The notes under the pieces are model-generated. The model had not been told where the DNA came from, made no database searches, and worked only from the letters and a program-made list of their open reading frames with translations. The position numbers and the translations under genes were made by a program. From an uncultured Bacteroidota bacterium (GTDB lineage: Bacteria; Bacteroidota; Bacteroidia; JABEUT01): a DNA stretch of 41,834 bases. The DNA is taken from positions 1 through 41,834 of the forward strand of contig CAIPDV010000126.1 of assembly GCA_903863935.1 (NCBI GenBank), written 5' to 3'. This document shows, one piece after another, positions 32,449-39,821 of this stretch. Within the stretch, counting starts at the first letter, position 1, and the number at the start of each line of letters is the position of its first letter.

Positions 32449-35400
32449 ATGCAAAATAAAGGTGTTATTCGGTTGTTTGCTATACTCTTAGCCTTAGCCT
32501 GTGTCTATTATTTCTCGTTCACATATTTCTCTACTAAAACAGAAAAAGCAGCCAAAGAAAATGCTGCTGATTATATTTCAACTAAAGCCGTGGTTGATTC
32601 AGCTAAAAAGGCTGCAAAAGGCGATACAGCCAAAACAAGGTTTTACCTTGATTCACTGGAGCTTGTTACAACGGATAACTACCTGAAGCGTATTAAAGAC
32701 AGCAACGTTTATCCGTTGTTTGGTTTCACTTACGAAGAATGCAAAGAAAAGAGTATCAACCTTGGTCTCGACTTGAAAGGTGGTATGAACGTTACCCTTG
32801 AAATATCGGAAGCTGATATTATCAGGAGAATGTCGAATAATAATAAGGATGTAATATTTAATCAGGCCATCAGTCAGGCAGAAGACCAACATCAGAAATC
32901 TACCAAGCCATTTCTTGACCTGTTTGCTGAAAACTACGCTCAGTTAAATCCAAATGGCAAACTGGCTTCCTATTTTCAAACCATGGAACTCAGGGATGCT
33001 ATTCCTTATTCTAAAACAAATGATGAAGTATTGGTTATTCTTAAGGAACGTATTACCGATGCTATTAGCACAGCTCAGTTAACTCTCCGCGCCCGTATCG
33101 ACAAATTCGGTGTTGCTCAGCCAAACATACAGGTTCTTCCTGGTTCCGGCCGCATTCTTATTGGCTTACCTGGTGTGAGTGATAAAGAACGTGTACGTAA
33201 ATTATTACAGGGAAGTGCCAACCTCGAATTCTGGCAAACCTATCCGAATGAAAAGATGTATCCATTATTGGTTGCAGCGGATGCTCGTTTGGCCAGCATA
33301 TTACACTTAACACAAGACACTACCAAGAAACCTGCCGATACCGGTAAAAATGGTGTAACTGCTATAGATACATCTAACCATAAAGCTGACACTGGTAAAA
33401 AAGCTGTTGCGGCTAATAAGCCTGTAAATTCAAAAGACACCGGCAGAGCAGCTTTTGCAAAGAAATCACCGCTGTTCAATATCTTGCAACCAATCTATTC
33501 TTACGACCAACAAAACCATCCTATTGCTCCAAAAGGTCCAAATGCAGAGGTTGGTATTGCAAAAATCTCTGATACTGCCAAGATAAGTGCCTATTTACGT
33601 TTACCTCAAATTGCCGCAATCTTCCCATCAGATTTGAAATTTTTATGGGAAAAACCAAAAGACAAGAGTTCTAGTACATTGGAACTTGTAGCTATCAGAA
33701 CACTCAAAGGTGGAGCTTGTCCGCTTTCAGGCGATATTATTGCTGATGCAAAAAAACAATTTGACCAACAGAATGGTGGCAGCCCAAGTATCGAAATGAC
33801 CATGACTCCTGCAGCGGGTCAGGTTTGGAGAAGACTTACCAAAGAAAACAAAGACTATTGTATAGCAATCGTACTTGATAATATTGTTTACTCTGCACCT
33901 CGGGTTGAAAACGAAATCCCAAACGGTATCTCCACCATTACTGGAACCTATAAACCTGAAGAAGCAGATGACTTAGTGAACATTCTTAAAGCAGGTAGAT
34001 TGCCTGCACCTGCACATATTGTAGAGGAAAGCGTGGTAGGTCCTACACTTGGTAAAGAGTCTATCAATTCAGGACTGGTTTCCTTTATGGTTGCACTCTT
34101 ATTAGTATTGGTATTTATGGCTCTCTATTATAACCAAGCCGGTAGAATTGCTGATGCTGCCATGTTAATTAACGTATTCTTTGTATTAGGTATCCTTGCC
34201 TCTTTGGGTGCGGTTCTCACATTGCCTGGTATTGCAGGTATAGTGCTGACAGTAGCAATGTCGGTGGATGCAAACATATTGATATTTGAGCGTATCCGTG
34301 AGGAAATGGCACATGGTGGTAAAACCCTTGCCAATGCTGTAAAGGATGGTTTCAAAAATGCACGTTCCTCTGTACTCGATTCAAACATCACTACCTTTAT
34401 TTTGGGTATCATATTATATGTATATGGAACAGGTCCTATCCAGGGATTTGCCACTACACTGATCATAGGTATCCCTTCATCTTTATTCTGTGCAATGTTC
34501 CTGACACGCTTAATGTTTGAACGTTCCTTATCTAAAAACAAGGATATCAAGTTTGATACGGTTATTACCCGTAATGCATTCAAAAACATCAATATCAATT
34601 TCGTAAAACGCAGACATTGGTATTATGTAATTTCAGGTACTATACTTGTAGCAGGGCTTGTATCTTATATCCATAGTGGATTCAATCTTGGTGTGGATTT
34701 TAAGGGTGGTAGGAATTATGTAGTTCGTTTCAACTCAGTTCCTAATATTGAGAATTTAAGAAAGACCTTAAAGGTATCTTTCGCAGGAAAGGAACCTGAA
34801 ATTCAAACCTATGGTGAATCAACCCAAATAAAAGTAACAACCGATTACATGGTTGACAACCAATCGAAGAATGCACAAAGTCTGGCAGATACCGCACTTG
34901 CAAAAGGTCTATTGCCGCTGAAAAATGACAACAGTCATAAGGATTATGTGGTAATGAGTTCTCAATTGGTAGGCGAATCAGTTTCTCATGATATTAAATC
35001 GAAAGCGATATGGTCGGTATTATTAGGCTGTTTGCTGATGTTTATTTTCATATTTATCCGGTTCAGGGGATGGCAATATGGCTTGGGAGCAGTTGTTGCA
35101 CTCTTCCACGATGCTCTTATGATTATGGCTGTGTTTACCTTGTTCAAAGATGTTGTACCATTCTCCCTCGAAGTAAATCAGGACTTTATCGCAGCAATTC
35201 TTACCGTAATGAGTTACTCGATGACGGATACCGTTGTGGTATTTGATAGGATTCGCGAATACCTCAGCAAAAAGAAGAAACGCGATTCGGATAAGCCCGA
35301 AGACAAAACTGAAATTATCAACACAGCTCTGAATGCCACATTGAGTCGTACCATCAATACGTCAATGAGTATCTTCTTCGTATTGCTTGCCATATTCATA

Positions 35401-35538
35401 TTTGGCGGAACAACCATCAAAGGATTTGCTTTTGCATTGTTAGTTGGTATTGTGGTGGGTACTTATTCTTCAATATGTATTGCAACGCCTATCGTTATTG
35501 ACTTCGACAGAAAGAAGAAGGACGTTCCGGCGAAGTAA
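32449..35538 (+). CDS. secDF: Protein translocase subunit SecDF (fused), 1029 aa
   Basis: SecD and SecF are fused, as usual in Bacteroidota; the complex uses the proton gradient to pull proteins out of SecYEG. The SecD half has an N-terminal membrane segment, the D1 motif NLGLDLKGGMNVTLE, a large periplasmic P1 region and five membrane helices from GLVSFMVALLLVLVFMALYY. The D5-like SVDANILIFERIREE (about residue 600) carries the key aspartate. The SecF half begins near 715 with NLGVDFKGGRNYVVRF and has MSYSMTDTVVVFDRIREYLS. A Lys/Asp/Thr-rich low-complexity insert (about 288-340) lies in the periplasmic head. A strong terminator follows. Confidence 0.97.
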   Translation: MQNKGVIRLFAILLALACVYYFSFTYFSTKTEKAAKENAADYISTKAVVDSAKKAAKGDTAKTRFYLDSLELVTTDNYLKRIKDSNVYPLFGFTYEECKEKSINLGLDLKGGMNVTLEISEADIIRRMSNNNKDVIFNQAISQAEDQHQKSTKPFLDLFAENYAQLNPNGKLASYFQTMELRDAIPYSKTNDEVLVILKERITDAISTAQLTLRARIDKFGVAQPNIQVLPGSGRILIGLPGVSDKERVRKLLQGSANLEFWQTYPNEKMYPLLVAADARLASILHLTQDTTKKPADTGKNGVTAIDTSNHKADTGKKAVAANKPVNSKDTGRAAFAKKSPLFNILQPIYSYDQQNHPIAPKGPNAEVGIAKISDTAKISAYLRLPQIAAIFPSDLKFLWEKPKDKSSSTLELVAIRTLKGGACPLSGDIIADAKKQFDQQNGGSPSIEMTMTPAAGQVWRRLTKENKDYCIAIVLDNIVYSAPRVENEIPNGISTITGTYKPEEADDLVNILKAGRLPAPAHIVEESVVGPTLGKESINSGLVSFMVALLLVLVFMALYYNQAGRIADAAMLINVFFVLGILASLGAVLTLPGIAGIVLTVAMSVDANILIFERIREEMAHGGKTLANAVKDGFKNARSSVLDSNITTFILGIILYVYGTGPIQGFATTLIIGIPSSLFCAMFLTRLMFERSLSKNKDIKFDTVITRNAFKNININFVKRRHWYYVISGTILVAGLVSYIHSGFNLGVDFKGGRNYVVRFNSVPNIENLRKTLKVSFAGKEPEIQTYGESTQIKVTTDYMVDNQSKNAQSLADTALAKGLLPLKNDNSHKDYVVMSSQLVGESVSHDIKSKAIWSVLLGCLLMFIFIFIRFRGWQYGLGAVVALFHDALMIMAVFTLFKDVVPFSLEVNQDFIAAILTVMSYSMTDTVVVFDRIREYLSKKKKRDSDKPEDKTEIINTALNATLSRTINTSMSIFFVLLAIFIFGGTTIKGFAFALLVGIVVGTYSSICIATPIVIDFDRKKKDVPAK

Positions 35539-35554
35539 ACTAAACCTTTAAGTG

Positions 35555-35604
35555 AAAGTGAAGAATCATGAATATAACATTCATCATTCTTCACTTTCTT
35601 TTTT
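35555..35604 (+). terminator. Rho-independent terminator of secDF
   Basis: Bases 35555-35573 and 35579-35597 form a 19-base-pair stem with one C-C mismatch and a five-base loop (ATAAC). A C and six T residues follow. It ends only five bases before the -7 box of the next gene, so tatA is transcribed separately. Confidence 0.9.
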
Positions 35605-35608
35605 GCAC

Positions 35609-35616
35609 TAACTTTG
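35609..35616 (+). promoter_or_regulatory. -7 box of the tatA-like operon
   Basis: TAACTTTG matches TAnnTTTG. It ends only seven bases before the ATG at 35624, so the transcript may start at or within a base or two of the start codon. No -33 TTTG is seen at the usual spacing; the terminator stem occupies that place. Confidence 0.55.
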
Positions 35617-35623
35617 CCACATC

Positions 35624-35941
35624 ATGTTACTCACAACACTTCTGTTTCTAGATTTCAGTGGAGGCGAATTTCTCCTCATTGCGGTTGTTTTCCTAATGTT
35701 TTTTGGTTCAAAAAGCATTCCCGGAATGGCAAAAGCTCTTGGAAAAGGTATGCGGGAGTTCAGAGAGGCAGCCGGAAATGTTCAACGTGAAATAAGTGAT
35801 AGTATAAAAGTGGAAGAAGTAAATGAAACAATAAGGTCGGCCACTAAAAGTATTACCGAAGAAGCAACTCCCACTCCTCCTCAAAAAATTTCTGAAGCGA
35901 CTACTATCATGCCTCAATCTGGAGATAAAGAGGTAAAATGA
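35624..35941 (+). CDS. tatA: Twin-arginine translocase subunit TatA/TatB family, 105 aa
   Basis: The short N-terminal segment leads into a membrane helix (FLLIAVVFLMFFG), the FGSKSIPGMAKALGKG hinge that corresponds to the FG-x-x-x-x-P motif of TatA, and an amphipathic helix (KGMREFREAAGNVQREISD). A polar, proline-rich tail follows (TPTPPQ). These are the features of TatA/TatB proteins, which build the pore for folded, cofactor-loaded proteins. A TatC gene is not in the window. The stop overlaps the ATG of the next small membrane gene by four bases. Confidence 0.92.
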   Translation: MLLTTLLFLDFSGGEFLLIAVVFLMFFGSKSIPGMAKALGKGMREFREAAGNVQREISDSIKVEEVNETIRSATKSITEEATPTPPQKISEATTIMPQSGDKEVK

Positions 35942-36132
35942 TTTCTTTAAATAGAAAGAAAAGTTTTAATCTGTTATGCATTTTCTATTTAGTTACTATA
36001 GCATACACTATCCTTCTCATTGGTTGGATAAATCATAAAATTGGTGGTGGGCCTTGCAACGGAGGAATTGTATTACTATTCATTGTTTTTCCTTTCCTGT
36101 TTTTTATTGTGGCAATGTTCTTTATGAATTGA
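35938..36132 (+). CDS. Small two-pass membrane protein, 64 aa
   Basis: I do not recognise the family. Two hydrophobic segments cover most of the protein: FNLLCIFYLVTIAYTILLIG and GGIVLLFIVFPFLFFIVAMF, joined by a short loop (WINHKIGGGPCNGG). A lysine-rich N-terminus suggests both ends inside. The ATG overlaps the tatA stop (ATGA), so translation is probably coupled to tatA. This makes a real gene likely in spite of the short length. Confidence 0.65.
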   Translation: MISLNRKKSFNLLCIFYLVTIAYTILLIGWINHKIGGGPCNGGIVLLFIVFPFLFFIVAMFFMN

Positions 36133-36138
36133 ATAAGT

Positions 36139-36342
36139 GTGTATATTTTATTGAAGAAAAATGAGCCCTATTCAGGGAGAGTAGTAGCCATATTATTGCC
36201 AGCAATTTTGTGGGCCGGTGCCGGCATAATAACCGCTCAGGATGCCGGAATGCTTAATACATTGGTTTACTTTACTCCACTTTTGGCATATTCCTTCTTT
36301 CTTGGAAGGTTTATGTATTCCTTGAAGAATAGTGCCGTTTGA
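36139..36342 (+). CDS. Small two-pass membrane protein, 67 aa (GTG start)
   Basis: The family is not recognised. It begins with GTG (MYILLKKNEPYSGR), six bases after the upstream stop, and has two hydrophobic segments (VVAILLPAILWAGAGIITA and LVYFTPLLAYSFFLGRFMY). It is probably the third gene of the tatA unit, and similar small proteins could be membrane stabilisers of unknown role. The start codon is less certain than the frame: no ATG is available near the N-terminus. Confidence 0.5.
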   Translation: MYILLKKNEPYSGRVVAILLPAILWAGAGIITAQDAGMLNTLVYFTPLLAYSFFLGRFMYSLKNSAV

Positions 36343-36376
36343 AATTCATAGTTCATAATTCATCATTCTTTTGTAG

Positions 36377-36384
36377 TATCTTTG
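36377..36384 (+). promoter_or_regulatory. -7 box of ssrA
   Basis: TATCTTTG is an exact TAnnTTTG match 18 bases before the first base of the mature tmRNA. No clear -33 element. Just upstream are TTCATAATTCATCATTC repeats similar to those in other gaps. Confidence 0.65.
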
Positions 36385-36402
36385 TAAAGTCTTTTACGTT
36401 AT

Positions 36403-36768
36403 GGGGCCGACAGGTTTTGACAGCAGGCCGAAGTAGCGGATAAGCATGCCGAGCATTGGGAAAGTGGCTCGCAAATCTCAATTCTCAACAACTCAGACGG
36501 CGAATCAAATTACGCCTTAGCTGCTTAATCACTAGGTGATTTAAGTGCTATGTTTCCCGGGAAGCCCTTCTTGTCGGCGTTCCGGACCAAGCATCGTAAA
36601 TGACAGGATAGCTGTGGTATTGTTCCGGTACTGTGGTGAAACTAAAGGAACTAAGGTGGCAATAGCCTTGATTTACGACGGTTGCCGCACCAAAATTAAG
36701 TAACTCTAAGCATGTAGAAGGTTCGTTGTTTCCTTGTTTGGACGAGGGTTCGAATCCCTCCGGCTCCA
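36403..36768 (+). ncRNA. ssrA: Transfer-messenger RNA (tmRNA, ssrA), 366 nt
   Basis: tmRNA rescues stalled ribosomes and tags the peptide for degradation. The 5' end GGGGCCGACAGGTTTTGACA pairs with CGGCTCC at the 3' end in a tRNA-like acceptor stem with one G-U pair. The T-arm is GAGGGTTCGAATCCCTC. The tag frame at 36499-36528 reads GESNYALAA and a stop, which resembles the known Bacteroidota tag. The 3' CCA is not encoded and must be added after processing. The RNA is in one piece, not permuted. Transcription ends at the hairpin at 36779. Confidence 0.98.
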
Positions 36769-36778
36769 CGGTAAGAAT

Positions 36779-36818
36779 AATCCCGGTAAATAATTTTATT
36801 TACCGGGATTTATTTTTT
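36779..36818 (+). terminator. Terminator behind ssrA, shared with the convergent gene
   Basis: Bases 36779-36793 (AATCCCGGTAAATAA) and 36796-36810 (TTATTTACCGGGATT) are a perfect 15-base inverted repeat with a tight AT-rich loop, followed on the + strand by TATTTTTT. The minus-strand OmpA-like gene ends at 36817, right beside it, so the hairpin probably stops both transcripts. Confidence 0.92.
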
Positions 36819-38799
36819 ACCTAGTCTTATTACTCATACCCACGATAGTTCCGTTAACGCCTTTAGCATTTAGTTCTTTGAGACCTTCGGCAGCGGCTGC
36901 TGAGGAAGCATAGGAACCGTAGTAGTAGCAGAAGTAGCCATTTTCGTAGCGTATGTGATAGACCCCTGATACCCCTTTAAACTGGGGAGCATCATCTTTG
37001 AGTTCGGTCATTACGGCAGTTATCTGTATGGCATAGCTGGCGGGAGCAAAGGCAGCCGCTTTAGGGGTGGGAGCCGTCATATTTTGGGAGTTGAACTCCA
37101 TCATCTGGAACTGAACGCGGCGGTTCACTTCCTGTTTCACCCGGTCATAGACTCCTTCTGTAAGCAGAGGAGGGTGAGGACCAAAGCCCACGGTTTTCAC
37201 CCGGTCCTTATCGATCCCTTTGCTGATGATATACTGTGCAGCTGCATTGGCACGCTGAGTAGACAGTATCTGGTTGTATTCTTCCTGGCCGCTGATATCG
37301 GTATACCCATTTACCTGAACCATCTGGTCCCTGTTTTTCTGCAGGAAGTCAACGATCTCGTTCAGTTTAGCAATAGCATCCGGCCTTAGCACTGCTTTAT
37401 CCACATCAAAGTTGATATGCAGATCAGGCGGCGGAGGAGGAGGAGGAGGGATTACTTTTTTCTCTTCCACCGGAGCCACCACTACAGGAGGAGGAACCGG
37501 TTTTTTGTAGCCTATCACATAAATACTTGCAACAAGGTCTTTATCATCGCCCATATCAAAGTAATAGATATCGTCGCTGCCCTTTCCACCGCTGCGGTTG
37601 GAAGAGAAGTACCCGGTTTTACCGTCTTTAAGGAACACCATGGCAAAGTCATCAGCTGCCGAGTTGATGGGAGCTTTCATGGGGATAGCCTGGGTATACT
37701 GCCCGTTCCAGAGCTTGGATACACAGATATCAAGTCCGCCAAAACCTGCAAAACCATCCGAAGAGAAGTAAAGATCATCCGCCGAGTCGAGAGCAGGATA
37801 GCTTTCTGTTCCGGCTGTATTGATCATAGGCCCTGCATTCACGGGAGGCCCCCAACCTGCGCCGCTGCGCAGACAGTAATAGATATCGGAACCCCCAAAA
37901 CCGTTCTTCATATCGGAAGCAAAGTAAAGACGGCTTCCATCATGAGAAAGACAGGGATGAGCTACGGAGAAGCTGTCGCTGTTGAGGAAGAAAGCAGCCA
38001 CATTCGACCACTTGCCGTTTTTCATTACGGCATAATATATTTTACTTCGTTCAATGCCCAGTGTTTTTTTAGCGGTGCCTTTCAGTGTTTTGTCAACCCT
38101 GGAGAAGTACATGGTATCAAAGTTTTTGGAGAAGCTGGCGGGTCCGTCGTGGTACTTGATGTTGATGGTGGCATCAAAGGCGGAAGCCTTTCCGAAGCTG
38201 GTATCGCTGCCATCGGCACTGAAGAGCTGGAGATAATGGTCACCGTTCCATTCATCGGTCTTGGTATGGCCGGTGCTTTCGCGGTCCGAAGTAAAAACAA
38301 TACCCCCTTTATAAAGAACAGGAGCGAAGTCTGCATCTTTGGTATTTAAGGAAGTTACATTCTGAACCTTTAAAGGCAGATCCCCTTTGTGGTCATTGAC
38401 TACCAGGTCGCAGGAGTTGAGGTACATTTTACCCCTTGGGTCGGCGGGTTCTTGTTGGATGTATTTTTGGAAAGCCGCTTTGGCTTCATCATAGCGTTCG
38501 CTGGTTTTAAGCATCCATCCATAGTAAAGGTAGAAGGAAGGATTTTTGTACTCGCCCAAAGAGTTTACTTTATCGTAAGCCTTCAATGCTTCGGGATACC
38601 TGCTCATGTTGCGGTAACATTCACCCAGTTTGAAGTATAGGTCCTGGGAAGGATGGGTAGCTGATTCTTTCTGGTAAAGCTGAGCGGCGCCATAATAATC
38701 CCAGTTGTTGTAAAGCTTATCGGCTTTCGGGGTCTGAGCACAGGCGATGAGGCCGGAGCATACCGTAACGAGCGTAAGTAGTGTTTTTTTCATTTCCAT
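36817..38799 (-). CDS. TPR / PD40 propeller / OmpA-like lipoprotein, 660 aa (PorE-like)
   Basis: The signal peptide ends at a lipobox-like LIAC (about Cys20). TPR-type helices follow (DYYGAAQLYQKE, LGECYRNMSRYPEALKAYDK), then a beta propeller of PD40/WD40-like repeats (GSRLYFASDMKNGFGGSDIY, DLYFSSDGFAGFGGLDI, TGYFSSNRSGGKGSDDIYYF). A proline-rich linker (VIPPPPPPPPDLH) precedes an OmpA-like domain (INFDVDKAVLRPDAIAKLNE; VNGYTDISG; LSTQRANAAAQYI). The end has an SPOR-like stretch (YAIQITAVMTELKDD...YHIRYENGYFCYYYG). This order resembles PorE, the T9SS protein that ties the machinery to peptidoglycan. It follows PorP/SprF by 17 bases. Confidence 0.9.
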   Translation of the reverse strand: MEMKKTLLTLVTVCSGLIACAQTPKADKLYNNWDYYGAAQLYQKESATHPSQDLYFKLGECYRNMSRYPEALKAYDKVNSLGEYKNPSFYLYYGWMLKTSERYDEAKAAFQKYIQQEPADPRGKMYLNSCDLVVNDHKGDLPLKVQNVTSLNTKDADFAPVLYKGGIVFTSDRESTGHTKTDEWNGDHYLQLFSADGSDTSFGKASAFDATINIKYHDGPASFSKNFDTMYFSRVDKTLKGTAKKTLGIERSKIYYAVMKNGKWSNVAAFFLNSDSFSVAHPCLSHDGSRLYFASDMKNGFGGSDIYYCLRSGAGWGPPVNAGPMINTAGTESYPALDSADDLYFSSDGFAGFGGLDICVSKLWNGQYTQAIPMKAPINSAADDFAMVFLKDGKTGYFSSNRSGGKGSDDIYYFDMGDDKDLVASIYVIGYKKPVPPPVVVAPVEEKKVIPPPPPPPPDLHINFDVDKAVLRPDAIAKLNEIVDFLQKNRDQMVQVNGYTDISGQEEYNQILSTQRANAAAQYIISKGIDKDRVKTVGFGPHPPLLTEGVYDRVKQEVNRRVQFQMMEFNSQNMTAPTPKAAAFAPASYAIQITAVMTELKDDAPQFKGVSGVYHIRYENGYFCYYYGSYASSAAAAEGLKELNAKGVNGTIVGMSNKTR

Positions 38800-38816
38800 T
38801 CAAAAATACATTTATA

Positions 38817-39776
38817 CTAAAAATAACGGGGATTAACCATACGTGTTTTGCTTGCAGGGCTTAAGTCCCAGCCCAGCATGATCTCATGGGTTCCGGTAGA
38901 GTAGCTGCCTGCATTGCTTAAGAAGATATCGTAGGAGTAACCGATGCGGAACTTGTTGCCCAGGTCATATTCAATGCTTGGGACAAGGATATTGTCGCTG
39001 CCCGATATACCGCTGCGGAAGCTGTTGCGGATACCGAGGCCAACGAAGAGGCGTTCTTTATAGATTATAGAAGCATCCAGTTCTTCAAGAGCGGGAGCAG
39101 CCTGTACATATTGTATGAGGGCCGAAGGACGCAGTGCGAAGTTGTCGCTTAACTTAGCCACATAGCCGGCAGTAATATAATACTGGCGGTAGAACATGGC
39201 AGTAGGAACGGCCGTTATGGGAGCATTCTGGAGCTTCCATTTTGTCTGGATCAGATGGTTGGCCGATAATCCCACATAGAAGTTCTCCTTGTAGAGGTAC
39301 ATTCCGAAGTTGGCATCGGGAACCAGCGAAGACATATTACCGGTAGGGAAAGCCGGATCATTGGGCATATCCACATTGATCTGGCTGAAGTTGATAGCCA
39401 CATTGTTGAATGATCCTGCCAGGCCGAAGGCCAGCTTGGTCTCAGAGGTGATATGGATGCTGTAGGTAAAGATAGCGGAAGCCGAAGTGACATGCAACGG
39501 TCCGGCAGCATCATTGGATACCTGGAGGCCTACGCCGATCTTATCGCCGATAGGCATGTGGGCATCGAGGGCCTGTGTAACAGGCGAGCCTGTAATGCCA
39601 CCCAGCCACTGGTTGCGGTAGGTAAGGGTCCCGGAGAAGGTGCCCCTGCTTCCTGCATAGGCCGGGTTAACGGTCAGCGGGTCGAAGAAGTACTGGGAGT
39701 AGTTGGCTTCCTGCTGGGCCGATAACTGGAAGCTGAAGAGGATCCCTGTTATAGCAGTTATAAATTTATATTTCAT
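38817..39776 (-). CDS. Type IX secretion system membrane protein PorP/SprF family, 319 aa
   Basis: A signal peptide (MKYKFITAITGILFSFQLSA-Q) is followed by the family-typical QQEANYSQYFFDPLTVNPAYAG and TYRNQWLGGITGSP. The rest is a series of amphipathic strands of an outer-membrane beta barrel, ending RIGYSYDIFLSN...GTHEIMLGWDLSP. PorP/SprF proteins are paired with type B T9SS adhesins and hold them or help place them at the surface. The gene lies between the adhesin gene (45-base gap) and the OmpA-like gene, the standard order for these cassettes. Confidence 0.95.
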   Translation of the reverse strand: MKYKFITAITGILFSFQLSAQQEANYSQYFFDPLTVNPAYAGSRGTFSGTLTYRNQWLGGITGSPVTQALDAHMPIGDKIGVGLQVSNDAAGPLHVTSASAIFTYSIHITSETKLAFGLAGSFNNVAINFSQINVDMPNDPAFPTGNMSSLVPDANFGMYLYKENFYVGLSANHLIQTKWKLQNAPITAVPTAMFYRQYYITAGYVAKLSDNFALRPSALIQYVQAAPALEELDASIIYKERLFVGLGIRNSFRSGISGSDNILVPSIEYDLGNKFRIGYSYDIFLSNAGSYSTGTHEIMLGWDLSPASKTRMVNPRYF

Positions 39777-39821
39777 AGTTCAGATTTTTAATTCGTAATT
39801 TTTAATTCGTAATATAAACGC

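Noticed and set aside
36548-36769. A 73-codon minus-strand frame starting MEPEGFEPSSK
   Set aside because: It is antisense to the tmRNA. This kind of frame is a well-known false gene call created by the tRNA-like T-arm and acceptor end.
37417-38349. A 310-codon plus-strand frame
   Set aside because: It is wholly antisense to the OmpA-like gene, has a low-complexity arginine start (RRRRRRR) from the proline linker and no domain. The minus-strand frame has clear family motifs.
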